From: Streptomyces sp. NBC_01717
GTDB lineage: Bacteria; Actinomycetota; Actinomycetes; Streptomycetales; Streptomycetaceae
Reading direction: 5' to 3'
DNA length: 64,000 nucleotides
Assembly (NCBI RefSeq): GCF_036248255.1
Contig: NZ_CP109178.1
Location: forward strand, 8,127,001 to 8,191,000
The position numbers and the translations under genes were made by a program. Shown one piece after another: positions 17,013 to 25,948 of this stretch; the first letter of the stretch is position 1; each line of letters opens with the position of its first letter. The notes beneath the pieces were generated by a model. That model did not search any database. It was not told where the DNA came from and saw nothing but the letters and a program-made list of their open reading frames with translations.

Positions 17013-18857
17013 ATGACACACACAATGGTCCGCAGCGCGATAGGCCGACGCGCCACCGCACTGGCCGCCGCAGCCCTCACCGGTGCTCTCGCCCTCGGCT
17101 CGGTCGCCCTGGCCCCCGGGGCCGCCGCCGACACCAAGGGCACCACCCTGCGCGCCGCGATGACCGGCAACGGCATCGACTCGCTGAACCCGTTCCTGGC
17201 GTACTTCGCCGGCTCGCTGGACGTCTTCAGCGCCGTCTACCCCTCGCTGAACTCCCTGAACACCGACGGAACCCCCGCGCCGTACCTGGCGACCAAGTGG
17301 ACGCCGTCGGCCGACAAGCTCACCTGGACCTTCACCCTCCGCAAGGGACTGAAGTGGTCGGACGGTCGGCCGATCACCGCCGAGGACGCCGCCTGGACCC
17401 TCGATCTGATCCGTACGAACGAGGTGGCAGGCACTGCCAACGGCTCACTCGTCGAGAACTTCGCCTCGGTCACCGCGCCCGACGCCACGACGCTGGTCAT
17501 CAAGACCAAGAAGCCCCAGGCGAACACCCCGTTCGTGTCCATCCCCTACAGCGGTGTGCCGATCGTCCCCAAGCACGTCTGGGAAAAGCACGTCACGGAC
17601 CTCAAGGACTTCAAGAACGACTCCGGCGACATCGTCGGTTACGGTCCCTGGACGCTCACGGCCTACAAGCCCGAGCAGTACGTCAAGTACGACGCCAACA
17701 AGGACTTCGTCCTCGGCGCCCCCAAGTTCGACCACCTGGTCCAGCAGCGGTACAAGGCCGTCGACGGCGCTGTCGCCGCACTGCGCAGCGGCCAGCTCGA
17801 CTACGTGTCCGATCTGAATTCCACCCAGTTCAAGGCGCTGCAGAGCGACAAGCGGACCGCCGCTTTCCAGAACGCCGGCCGCCGCTGGATGAGCGTCGCG
17901 ATCAACTCCGGTGCCCGTACCCGCTCCGGCAAGAAGATCGGCACCGGGAACCCGGCCCTCGCCGACGCCGCCGTGCGCCGCGCCCTCGCGCTGGCGACCG
18001 ACAAGCAGACCCTCGTCGACAAGGTGCTCGACGGCCTGGGCCAGGTCGGCTCCGGCTACATCCCGCCCACCTGGAAGCAGTGGGCGTGGAAGCCCGCCCC
18101 GGGCGAGGAGCAGTCGTACGACATCGCGAAGGCCAACTCCCTGCTGGATGCGGCCGGTTACGCCAAGGGCAAGGACGGTATCCGTGTCTCGCCCAAGACG
18201 AAGAAGCCGTTGAAGCTGCGCCTGGGCACCCACTCCGACGCCGCCACCGACACCCAGATCGCCACCTACCTCACGGGATGGATGAAGCAGATCGGTGTCG
18301 AGCTGACCGCCGAGCCGCTGAGCTCCACCAAGCTCAACGACGATCTCGCCAAGGGCGACTGGGACCTGCTGATGGACGGCTGGGGCACCGGCCCCGACCC
18401 GACGTACCTGCTCTCCATCCAGAACTGCGACGCCCTGCCGCTGGACGACGGCACGAACGGCTCCACGGACTCCTTCCACTGCGACAAGGAGTTCGACAAG
18501 CTCTTCAAGCAGCAGGTCACCGAGTTCGACCCGGCGCAGCGCGCGGCGACCGTCGGCAAGATGCAGGACATCCTCTACAAGGCCGACAACAACGTCATCC
18601 TGTACTACGCCACGGGCCTGAGCGCGACGAACGCCCGCACCGTGAAGAACCTCGCGGTCGGCAAGGCGGACTCGGCGGGCGTCTACCCGATGCAGTACAC
18701 CTTCGGCCAGTTCCGCAGCGCGACCCCGGTCGCTTCCGTGAAGGAAGCCTCGTCGGGCTCCACCACTCTGTGGACCGGCATCGGAATCGGCGTGCTCGTC
18801 GTGGCGGGCCTCGCCTTCGGCATCAAGCGCCGCTCGTCGGCCGACGAGCGGGAGTAA
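17013..18857 (+). CDS. Peptide ABC transporter substrate-binding protein with C-terminal membrane anchor
   Basis: SBP_bac_5 family binding protein of importer 2, 614 residues. ATG at 17013 gives a Sec signal peptide ending near APGAAAD; ATG at 17025 is an equally possible start and neither has a strong RBS. There is no lipobox Cys. Instead the C-terminus carries a hydrophobic helix (GIGIGVLVVAGLAFGI) followed by a basic tail, so the protein appears tethered by a transmembrane helix. WSDGRPITAEDAAWTL is the family signature. It closely resembles the orphan binding protein at 35.9-37.7 kb over its full length. Ligand is probably a peptide; the downstream D-amino-acid and LD-carboxypeptidase genes point to murein peptides. 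Confidence 0.91.
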   Translation: MTHTMVRSAIGRRATALAAAALTGALALGSVALAPGAAADTKGTTLRAAMTGNGIDSLNPFLAYFAGSLDVFSAVYPSLNSLNTDGTPAPYLATKWTPSADKLTWTFTLRKGLKWSDGRPITAEDAAWTLDLIRTNEVAGTANGSLVENFASVTAPDATTLVIKTKKPQANTPFVSIPYSGVPIVPKHVWEKHVTDLKDFKNDSGDIVGYGPWTLTAYKPEQYVKYDANKDFVLGAPKFDHLVQQRYKAVDGAVAALRSGQLDYVSDLNSTQFKALQSDKRTAAFQNAGRRWMSVAINSGARTRSGKKIGTGNPALADAAVRRALALATDKQTLVDKVLDGLGQVGSGYIPPTWKQWAWKPAPGEEQSYDIAKANSLLDAAGYAKGKDGIRVSPKTKKPLKLRLGTHSDAATDTQIATYLTGWMKQIGVELTAEPLSSTKLNDDLAKGDWDLLMDGWGTGPDPTYLLSIQNCDALPLDDGTNGSTDSFHCDKEFDKLFKQQVTEFDPAQRAATVGKMQDILYKADNNVILYYATGLSATNARTVKNLAVGKADSAGVYPMQYTFGQFRSATPVASVKEASSGSTTLWTGIGIGVLVVAGLAFGIKRRSSADERE

Positions 18858-18869
18858 CCAACTCGCCCG

Positions 18870-18905
18870 CCCCGCGCACCCGGGCGCAGCACCGGGTGCG
18901 CGGGG
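18870..18905 (+). terminator. Hairpin between binding protein and permease, importer 2
   Basis: Perfect 14-bp arms at 18870-18883 and 18892-18905 with an 8-nt loop, in the 76-bp gap between the binding-protein gene and the first permease. Importer 1 has a hairpin at the equivalent place, consistent with making more binding protein than permease. Confidence 0.6.
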
Positions 18906-18933
18906 TCCACCAGACCGAGCAGATCGAGAACTC

Positions 18934-20004
18934 ATGACCATTACGTCCGATACGTCCGACAGCGCGAGCGCCGTCGGCCCCGTGCCCGGGAGCGACGCGG
19001 CCGACGCCGCCTCCCGCCCGGGCTCGGGGCGGGCAGACTTCCTCCGCTTCCTGGGCACCAAGCTCGCCGCAGCCGCCGTCAGCTTCGTCATCGTCCTGGG
19101 CATCGGCTTCGTGATCTTCCAGCTGATGCCCTCGGACCCGGTCCAGACGATGACCCGCGGCCGGCCCACCAGCGATGCGCAGATGGCCCATCTGCGCCAG
19201 ACACTGGGCCTGGACCAGCCGGTGTGGGAGCGGTTCCTGCACTTCGTGAACGACATCGTCCACCTGGATCTGGGCCGTTCCTGGCAGTACCAGCAGTCCG
19301 TCTCCTCCCTCATCGGCGAACGCGTCGGCCCCACCCTGCTCCTGATGGGCACGGCCACCGCGATATCCGTGGTGGTCGGCCTGTGGCTGGGGGTGCGCAG
19401 CGGGTGGCGGCACGGCAGCCTCTTCGACAAGATCACTTCCTCGGCGGCGCTGACCTTCTGGTCGGTCCCCACCTACTGGCTGGGCATGATCCTGCTGATC
19501 TGGCTCAGCGTCGGCCTCGATCTGTTCCCCTCCGGCGGTATGTCCGACCCGTCGCTCGGCGCCACCGGCTTCGGCCATGTTCTCGACGTGGCCCGCCACA
19601 TGGTGCTGCCGTGTCTGACGATGGTGCTCGTGGTCTTCGCCCAGTACGTGTCGATCATGCGCTCGTCGATCATCGATGAGCTGGGCAGTCCCTATCTCCT
19701 GACCGCCCGGGCCAAGGGGCTTGTCGACGACGCCGTTCGCCGCAAGCACGCCGTGCCCAACGCGTTGCTTCCCTCGGTCACCGTGATCTTTCTTCACCTG
19801 GGCACGATGGTCGGCGGTGCGATCACGGTCGAGACCGTCTTCAGCTGGCCGGGTCTCGGCTCGCTGACCATCGAGGCACTCAAGGTGCCCGACATCCCCG
19901 TACTGCAGGGCACGTTCATCATCTTCAGCGCCAGTGTGATCCTGATGAACCTCCTCGCCGACGTGCTCTACCGCTTCCTCGACCCCCGGGTGCGTGTGCG
20001 ATGA
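18934..20004 (+). CDS. Peptide ABC transporter permease, DppB/OppB type
   Basis: First membrane subunit of importer 2, 356 residues. A Ser/Ala-rich cytoplasmic tail of about 40 residues precedes the first helix (AAAVSFVIVLGIGFVIF). The DppB-type LMPSDPVQTMTRGRPT segment follows, then the transport domain with the EAA-like loop YLLTARAKGLVDDAVRRKH. Its stop overlaps the next ATG (ATGA). Confidence 0.93.
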   Translation: MTITSDTSDSASAVGPVPGSDAADAASRPGSGRADFLRFLGTKLAAAAVSFVIVLGIGFVIFQLMPSDPVQTMTRGRPTSDAQMAHLRQTLGLDQPVWERFLHFVNDIVHLDLGRSWQYQQSVSSLIGERVGPTLLLMGTATAISVVVGLWLGVRSGWRHGSLFDKITSSAALTFWSVPTYWLGMILLIWLSVGLDLFPSGGMSDPSLGATGFGHVLDVARHMVLPCLTMVLVVFAQYVSIMRSSIIDELGSPYLLTARAKGLVDDAVRRKHAVPNALLPSVTVIFLHLGTMVGGAITVETVFSWPGLGSLTIEALKVPDIPVLQGTFIIFSASVILMNLLADVLYRFLDPRVRVR

Positions 20005-20915
20005 CGATTTCCGACACCACTGACATCACCGCCGCGGCATCCCCGGCCGGTTCGCCTCCCCGGCTGGCCTCCGTCGGCCGCTTCGCGCGCGCCTACGCCA
20101 AGCGCCCGTCCGGTCTCGTCGGCCTGGGCATCCTGCTCGTCGCCACGATCCTCGCGCTCTGCGCCCCGCTCTTCATAGGCCCCGAGCAGCTCGACGTCAC
20201 CAAGGTCGACGGCCCGCTGCTCTCCGCGCCCGGCTCCGGCTACCTCCTCGGCACCGACCAGGCCGGCCGCTCCGTGGTGGACCTGCTGATCTGGGGTTCG
20301 CGCTCCTCGCTGTCCATCGGCGTCATCGCGACCGTGCTCACCATGGTGCTCGGCTCCACGATCGGACTGCTCGCAGGCCACTACCCGGGCAAGCTCGGCA
20401 AGGCCCTGATGCATGTCACCGACTGGTTCATCGCGCTGCCCAGCCTGCCGCTGGCCATCTCCCTCGCCGCGGTCCTGGGGCAGGGCACGGCGTCCATCAC
20501 CATCGCCATCGCGGTGACCTCCTGGACGTCCACCGCCCGCCTGGTCCGTGCCCAGACCCTCGCCGTGGAGGCACGCCCGTTCATCGAGCGCGCCAAGGTC
20601 CTCGGCGCGGGCAACCGCCAGGTGATGGTCCGTCATGTACTCCCGAACGTGGCCCCGTTGATCCTGGTCTCCGCCACCCTCACCGTGGCCTCGGCGATCC
20701 TCTCCGAGGCCACCCTGACCTTCCTCGGTCTCGGCGACCCGACCGGGGTCTCCTGGGGTTCCATGCTCAATGCCGCCTTCTACCAGGGCGCCATGACCTC
20801 CGGTGCCTGGTGGTACGTCGGCACGCCCGGTATCGCGATCCTTCTCGTCGTCCTCGGCTTCACCCTCACCGGGCGTGCCGTGGAACACGTCCTCAACCCG
20901 CGGATGGTGGGCTGA
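20001..20915 (+). CDS. Peptide ABC transporter permease, DppC/OppC type
   Basis: Second membrane subunit of importer 2, 304 residues, with ATG at 20001 inside the previous stop. It shows the DppC signature GTDQAGRSVVDLLIWG and the EAA loop PFIERAKVLGAGNRQVMVRH. The next gene starts 2 nt after its stop. Confidence 0.93.
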   Translation: MTISDTTDITAAASPAGSPPRLASVGRFARAYAKRPSGLVGLGILLVATILALCAPLFIGPEQLDVTKVDGPLLSAPGSGYLLGTDQAGRSVVDLLIWGSRSSLSIGVIATVLTMVLGSTIGLLAGHYPGKLGKALMHVTDWFIALPSLPLAISLAAVLGQGTASITIAIAVTSWTSTARLVRAQTLAVEARPFIERAKVLGAGNRQVMVRHVLPNVAPLILVSATLTVASAILSEATLTFLGLGDPTGVSWGSMLNAAFYQGAMTSGAWWYVGTPGIAILLVVLGFTLTGRAVEHVLNPRMVG

Positions 20916-20917
20916 CC

Positions 20918-21910
20918 ATGACCCTGCTCGACGTACGCGACCTCTCCGTCACCTACCGCGACGGCGACAGCCTCATCCCCGCCGTGCGCGGTGTCAGCTT
21001 CACCCTGGACCGGGGTGAGACCCTCGGCGTGGCCGGCGAGTCCGGCTCCGGCAAGTCCACCATGGTGCTCAGCCTGCTGCGGCTGCTGCCCAAGAGCGCC
21101 AAGGTCACCGGACAGGTGCTGTACGAAGGCGAGGACCTGCTCACCGCCAAGTGGTCCGCACTGCGCACCGTGCGCTGGAACGGCGCGTCCGTGGTCTTCC
21201 AGGGCGCCATGAGCGCCCTCAACCCGGTGCGCCCCATCGGCGAGCAGATCTGCGAGCCGATCCTGCTCCACGAGAAGGTGTCCCCGCGCACCGCCCGCGG
21301 ACGCGCCGCCGAACTGCTCGACAGCGTCGGCATATCGCCGCAGCGGATGGGCAGTTACCCGCACGAGTTCTCCGGCGGCCAGCGCCAGCGCATCATGATC
21401 GCCATGGCGCTCGCCTGCCGCCCCGACCTGATCATCGCCGACGAGCCCACCACCGCCCTCGATGTGATGGTGCAGGCGCAGATCATGGAGCTCTTCACCG
21501 AGCTGGTACGGAACTCCGGCGTCGGCGTCATCATGATCAGCCACGACCTCTCGGTGCTCTCCGAGATGTGCGGCCGGCTCGCCGTGATGTACGCCGGCGA
21601 GATCGTCGAGACCGGACCTTCGCAGCAGGTCATCGAAGCTCCCCGGCACCCGTACACCGACGCACTGGCCAGGGCGTTCCCCACCATCGGCGACCCCGCG
21701 TCCCGGTTCGCGCCCTCCGGACTGCCCGGCGACCCGCCGGACGTCGCGGCGCTCGGCGCGGGCTGCGCCTTCGTCCCGCGCTGTGTGCACGCCGTCGACG
21801 CCTGCCGCACGAAGGCCGTCGAGCTGTGGCCCGCGGGCGATCGGCGCAGCGCCGCCTGTCTGCGCGTTCTGGACGCCCACACCCCCGTAACCGAAGGGAG
21901 CCAGGCATGA
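20918..21910 (+). CDS. Peptide ABC transporter ATP-binding protein, DppD/OppD type
   Basis: First ATPase of importer 2, 330 residues, ATG at 20918. Walker A GESGSGKST, signature FSGGQRQRI, Walker B IIADEPTTALD, H-loop SHD, and the Cys-containing C-terminal extension GCAFVPRCVHAVDAC. The stop overlaps the next ATG (ATGA). Confidence 0.94.
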   Translation: MTLLDVRDLSVTYRDGDSLIPAVRGVSFTLDRGETLGVAGESGSGKSTMVLSLLRLLPKSAKVTGQVLYEGEDLLTAKWSALRTVRWNGASVVFQGAMSALNPVRPIGEQICEPILLHEKVSPRTARGRAAELLDSVGISPQRMGSYPHEFSGGQRQRIMIAMALACRPDLIIADEPTTALDVMVQAQIMELFTELVRNSGVGVIMISHDLSVLSEMCGRLAVMYAGEIVETGPSQQVIEAPRHPYTDALARAFPTIGDPASRFAPSGLPGDPPDVAALGAGCAFVPRCVHAVDACRTKAVELWPAGDRRSAACLRVLDAHTPVTEGSQA

Positions 21911-22893
21911 GCACCACCGCCCCGGCCCTGGAGGTCAGCGACCTCCGCATCACCTACCCGGCGCGCGCGGGCCGTGGGCCCGCCCGCGCCGTGGACGGAG
22001 CCAACCTGACCGTCGGCCAGGGCGAGATCGTCGCCCTGATCGGCGAGTCGGGGTGTGGCAAGTCCACCCTCGCCCGCGCGCTCGTCGGCCTGATCAAGCC
22101 CACCAGCGGTGAGATCCGCTATCAGGGCAAGCCCCTCACCTACTCCGCCCGGGCGCTCAAGGAGTACCGCCGCCATGCCCAGCTGGTGCTCCAGGACCCG
22201 GGCGGCGCCCTCAACCCGCGGCAGAACGTCTACGACGCCGTCGCTGAGGGGCCCCGGCTGCACGGTACGACGGAGGAGCTCAACAGCCGTGTGCACACGG
22301 CTCTTTCGCGTGCCGGGCTGCGTCCTCCGGAGCGGTTCCTGCACCGCTTCCCGCACGAGATGTCCGGCGGCCAGCAACAGCGCGTCGTCATCGCGGGGGC
22401 CCTGGCCCTGGACCCGTCGGTGATCGTCGCCGACGAGCCGGTCGCATCCCTCGACGCCTCGGTGCGCGGCGAGATCCTCAAGCTGATACTCGAACTCCGC
22501 GACAGCCTCGGCCTGTCCGCCCTCGTCGTCAGCCACGACCTGGGCCTGGCCTGGAACATCGCCGACCGGGTCGCCGTGATGTACCTCGGCCGGATCGTCG
22601 AGGTCGGCACCGTCGAGGAGGTGCTGCTGCACCCCAAGCACCCGTACACCAAGGCCCTGCTCTCGGTGCTGCCCGAGGCCGGACGCGACCAGCGGCCGAC
22701 CGTACTGACGGGTGAGCCCCCGGACCCGACCCGCATCCCGTCCGGCTGCCGCTTCCACCCGCGCTGCCCGCTCTGGCCGGAACTGGAGGGCGCCGAACGG
22801 GCCGCCGCCGGCTGCGACACACGCGAGCTGCCCGTACTGACCGCCGACCCGGCGTCCGCCCAGGCGGCCTGCCATCTCGCCCATGGCCGCTGA
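21907..22893 (+). CDS. Peptide ABC transporter ATP-binding protein, DppF/OppF type
   Basis: Second ATPase of importer 2, 328 residues, starting at 21907 within the previous stop. Walker A GESGCGKST, signature MSGGQQQRV, Walker B VADEPVASLD, H-loop SHD, and the C-terminal oligopeptide extension with GCRFHPRCPLW. Its last 11 bases overlap the start of the GNAT gene, so transport and D-amino-acid conversion are tied in one transcript. Confidence 0.94.
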   Translation: MSTTAPALEVSDLRITYPARAGRGPARAVDGANLTVGQGEIVALIGESGCGKSTLARALVGLIKPTSGEIRYQGKPLTYSARALKEYRRHAQLVLQDPGGALNPRQNVYDAVAEGPRLHGTTEELNSRVHTALSRAGLRPPERFLHRFPHEMSGGQQQRVVIAGALALDPSVIVADEPVASLDASVRGEILKLILELRDSLGLSALVVSHDLGLAWNIADRVAVMYLGRIVEVGTVEEVLLHPKHPYTKALLSVLPEAGRDQRPTVLTGEPPDPTRIPSGCRFHPRCPLWPELEGAERAAAGCDTRELPVLTADPASAQAACHLAHGR

Positions 22894-23677
22894 ACCCGCA
22901 CTCGCCGTACGCGACGTCGAAGGTCCTGCCGCCATGGCGGCCTGTATCGCCCTGTATGCCGAGGTGATGGGGCTGCGGCCGTCGGACGGGGGCCTCAACC
23001 CCCGCCTGCTGACCGCGCTCCAGTCCAACGGAGGCATCGTCGTCGCCGCGTACGAGGGCGACCTGGCGCGGCCGGTCGGATTCGCATACAGCTTCCTGGC
23101 CCGCGAGGGGGGCGGCGAGCTGTTCCAGTTCTCGCAGCTCGCCGTGGTCGCCCGCCACCTCCAGGGGCAGGGGGTGGGCCGGCTCCTCAAGCACGCGCAG
23201 CGCGAGCGGACCCTGGCCATGGGGCTGACCCGGATCCGCTGGTCCTACGACCCCCTGAAGACCCGTAACGCGCACTTCAACCTGGACGTGCTCGGCGGGC
23301 GGGTCCACGTACTCAAACCGTCGATGTACGGCGGCGAGGGCTTCGGCGACGACGCGGGCGAGCCCACCGACCGGTTCCTCCTCGACTGGGACCTGACGCG
23401 GCCGGCCACGGTCCGGCCCACGCTCCCCGACCGGGCCTGGCAACCCGGTGAGTGTCTGGCCCAGGGCGACGACCTGCTGATCGCCGTACCCGCCCGCTGG
23501 GATCTGCACCGCACCGCCGTAGGAGCGCCCGCCGCCGCCGCACTGCGCACCTCGCTCAGGGAAACTTTCACCGAGGCCCTGGCCACCCATGTCGGGGTCT
23601 CCTGCCTGCGTGTCACCGACGACCTCGCGGTCTACCGGTTCGTTCCGCGCGGCACCGACCAGGAGGGCGCCTCATGA
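22883..23677 (+). CDS. GNAT family N-acyltransferase (candidate D-amino-acid N-succinyltransferase)
   Basis: Acyl-CoA-dependent N-acyltransferase of 264 residues, ATG at 22883. The GNAT core is at about residues 10-130, with the acyl-CoA-binding stretch VVARHLQGQGVGRLL (Q/RxxGxG type) near 90-104. It is larger than a minimal GNAT and carries RIRWSYDPLKTRNAHFNLD, which I recognise from the COG3375-type group. That type is found next to N-succinylamino-acid racemases and, in Geobacillus kaustophilus, acts as a D-amino-acid N-succinyltransferase. Here a racemase and an M20 hydrolase follow with overlapping or adjacent starts, matching that three-gene set. Substrate assignment is by family and context. 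Confidence 0.85.
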   Translation: MAAEPALAVRDVEGPAAMAACIALYAEVMGLRPSDGGLNPRLLTALQSNGGIVVAAYEGDLARPVGFAYSFLAREGGGELFQFSQLAVVARHLQGQGVGRLLKHAQRERTLAMGLTRIRWSYDPLKTRNAHFNLDVLGGRVHVLKPSMYGGEGFGDDAGEPTDRFLLDWDLTRPATVRPTLPDRAWQPGECLAQGDDLLIAVPARWDLHRTAVGAPAAAALRTSLRETFTEALATHVGVSCLRVTDDLAVYRFVPRGTDQEGAS

Positions 23678-24804
23678 CGATCACCATCACCGAGATCGAA
23701 CTCTCCCTTGTACGGCTGGACCTGATCCACGAGTTCGAGACCAGCTCCCACCGCAAGTCGCACCTCGACCACATCGTGGTCAGAGCGACCGCATCCGACG
23801 GCACGGTCGGCTGGGGCGAGTGCGCCTCGCCCAGCGACCCCTACTACTGCAGCGAATCCACCGAGAGCTGCTGGTACGTCCTGAGCGAGCACCTCGCCCC
23901 CATGGTCCTCGGCCGCCCCTGGGAGCACCCCGACGACGCGGCTGCCCTCACCACCCGCCTCTCGGGCAACCACTTCGCCCGCGCCGGGCTCGACATGGCC
24001 TGCTGGGATCTGTACGGGCAGGCCCGCGGCGAGACCCTCGCCAACCTCGTCGGCGGCACCGCCGAGAGGATCAGCGCGGGTGTCAGTCTCGGTATCGAGC
24101 CGACCGTCGACGCTCTCCTGGACCAGGTCGCCCGGCATGTCGGCGACGGCTACCGCCGCATCAAGCTCAAGTGCCGCCCGGGCTGGGACCTCGAGCCGGT
24201 ACGGGCCGTACGCGCGGCCTTCCCCGGTATCGCCCTCCAGGTCGACGCCAACACCGGCTACCGGGCCGACTCCGCCGAGCACCTGGCCGCCCTCACCGCC
24301 CTCGACGACCAGGGCCTGCTGATGATCGAGCAGCCCTTCGCCGAGGACGACCTGCTCGGCCACGCCGGCCTCGCCGCCCGGCTCGAGACCCCCGTCTGTC
24401 TCGACGAGTCGATCACCTCACCCGCCGTACTGGCCACCGCTCTGCACCTGGGCGCCGCCGACATCGTCAACATCAAGGTGTCCCGGCTCGGCGGAATCGG
24501 ACCGTCCGTAGCGGTGCACGACGTGTGCCGCGAGGCCGGAATCCCGGTGTGGTGCGGGGGGATGCACGAGTTCGGCATCGGGCGCGCGGCCAACCTCGCC
24601 GTCGCCTCGCTGCCGGGCTTCACCCTGCCCTCGGACGTCTCCGGCTCCGACAAGTACTACCGCCAGGACATCGTCACCCCGCCGATCCGTGCCACCGAGG
24701 GCCTGGTCCCGGTGCCCGACGCCCGCCCGGGCCTCGGTGTCCATGTCGACGAGTCCCTGATCCGGGCGAACCGGCTGCGGCACGCCGTACTGAAGGAAGG
24801 CTGA
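23674..24804 (+). CDS. N-succinylamino-acid racemase / o-succinylbenzoate synthase-type enolase
   Basis: Enolase-superfamily protein (muconate-lactonising subgroup) of 376 residues, ATG at 23674 inside the GNAT stop. Catalytic and metal residues are all readable: Lys164-x-Lys166 in IKLKCRPGWD, metal ligands Asp191 (VDANTGY), Glu219 (MIEQPF) and Asp244 (CLDESI), and the opposite catalytic Lys268 in NIKVSRLGG. The tail block CGGMHEFGIGRAAN is typical of the OSBS/NSAR family. In that family o-succinylbenzoate synthase (menaquinone) and N-succinylamino-acid racemase share a fold. The GNAT and M20 neighbours and absence of other men genes favour the racemase. Dipeptide epimerase is a weaker alternative. 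Confidence 0.9.
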   Translation: MTITITEIELSLVRLDLIHEFETSSHRKSHLDHIVVRATASDGTVGWGECASPSDPYYCSESTESCWYVLSEHLAPMVLGRPWEHPDDAAALTTRLSGNHFARAGLDMACWDLYGQARGETLANLVGGTAERISAGVSLGIEPTVDALLDQVARHVGDGYRRIKLKCRPGWDLEPVRAVRAAFPGIALQVDANTGYRADSAEHLAALTALDDQGLLMIEQPFAEDDLLGHAGLAARLETPVCLDESITSPAVLATALHLGAADIVNIKVSRLGGIGPSVAVHDVCREAGIPVWCGGMHEFGIGRAANLAVASLPGFTLPSDVSGSDKYYRQDIVTPPIRATEGLVPVPDARPGLGVHVDESLIRANRLRHAVLKEG

Positions 24805-24808
24805 GCCG

Positions 24809-25948
24809 ATGCGATTCGACGCCGAGCAGCTGCGCGAGCGGGCACTCGCCCGCCTGGAAACCCTCGTCATGGCCGAGAGCCCGTCCGGAGAACCCGAACT
24901 CCTCCGGATCGTCAACGCCGATCTGGAGCAGGCTTATCGGGCTCTCGGAGCCCGGGTCACCCGCGAGAGCGGACCGCACGGCGACCACCTGGTCTGCGAG
25001 TGGCCGGGCACGGCCCCCGATGACGCACACATACTCCTCATCGGCCACAGCGACACCGTCCTCCCCGTCGGCACCACTGTCGAGCGCCCCTTCACGCTCC
25101 ACGAGGACGGCGACACCGTCACCGGCCCCGGCGTGTACGACATGAAGGGCTCACTCGTCGCCATCGAGCTGGCCTTCGCCCTACTTCGCGAACAGGGCCT
25201 CTCCCCGTCCCGCCCGGTGCGCCTGGTCGTCGTCAACGACGAGGAGATCGGCTCCCCGGACGGCCGCCGCATCATCGCCGCCCACGCCGAGGGCGCCTTC
25301 GCAGCCCTGGGCTTCGAACCGCCGCTGCCCGGCGGCACACTGAAGACCGGCAGGCGGGGAGTGGCCCGGGTGCGCATCGACGTCCAGGGCGTGGAGGCGC
25401 ACGCCGGGCTCGACGCCTCGCTCGGCACCTCCGCGATCGACGAGCTCATCGACCAGATCGCGGTTGTACGGGGTGCCGTCCCGGCGCCGCCCGCCGCCGA
25501 GTTCAACATCGGCACCATCAGCGGCGGCACCCGCGCCAACGTCGTCGCCGGTACGGCTTCGGCCGAGATCGGTCTGCGGTTCGCCACGCCTGCCGCCGAG
25601 GCCGCCGTACTCGGCGCTCTCGACTCCCTCACTCCGGTCCGCCCCGACGCAAAGGTGACCGTCACCCGGCTGTCGTACCGCCCCGCCTGGGAGCGCGACC
25701 CGGCGAACCCCCTCGCCGCGCGACTCGCCGCGCTCGCCGCCGAGCGGGGCACCGATCTGCTCACCGGCACCTCGGGCGGTGCAGGTGACACCAATCTCAC
25801 CGGCTCGCTCGGCATCCCCACCGCCGACGGCCTCGGCCCGGACGGTGCGGGCGCCCACTCCATGTCCGAACGCGCCTCGGTCGCCTCACTGCTGGACCGT
25901 GCCGCTCTGCTCGCCGCCTACCTCATCGCACCCGAGGAGTCCGCATGA
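24809..25948 (+). CDS. M20 family hydrolase (candidate N-succinyl-L-amino-acid desuccinylase)
   Basis: Zinc hydrolase of 379 residues, ATG at 24809 four nt after the racemase stop, in the CPG2/ArgE part of M20. Motifs: GHSDTVLPVG (metal ligand), GPGVYDMKGS (bridging Asp), VVNDEEIGSP (catalytic Glu pair), dimerisation domain near 180-290 with NIGTISGGTRANVV, and a final GAHSMSE metal-site His. Placed after GNAT and racemase it fits the L-specific desuccinylase that makes D-to-L conversion irreversible; ordinary peptidase activity is the alternative. The stop overlaps the LD-carboxypeptidase ATG. Confidence 0.87.
   Translation: MRFDAEQLRERALARLETLVMAESPSGEPELLRIVNADLEQAYRALGARVTRESGPHGDHLVCEWPGTAPDDAHILLIGHSDTVLPVGTTVERPFTLHEDGDTVTGPGVYDMKGSLVAIELAFALLREQGLSPSRPVRLVVVNDEEIGSPDGRRIIAAHAEGAFAALGFEPPLPGGTLKTGRRGVARVRIDVQGVEAHAGLDASLGTSAIDELIDQIAVVRGAVPAPPAAEFNIGTISGGTRANVVAGTASAEIGLRFATPAAEAAVLGALDSLTPVRPDAKVTVTRLSYRPAWERDPANPLAARLAALAAERGTDLLTGTSGGAGDTNLTGSLGIPTADGLGPDGAGAHSMSERASVASLLDRAALLAAYLIAPEESA

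Noticed and set aside
23674..24804. Menaquinone-pathway o-succinylbenzoate synthase (menC)
   Set aside because: Same family and cannot be fully excluded by sequence, but no other men genes are near and the GNAT/M20 context fits the racemase better.
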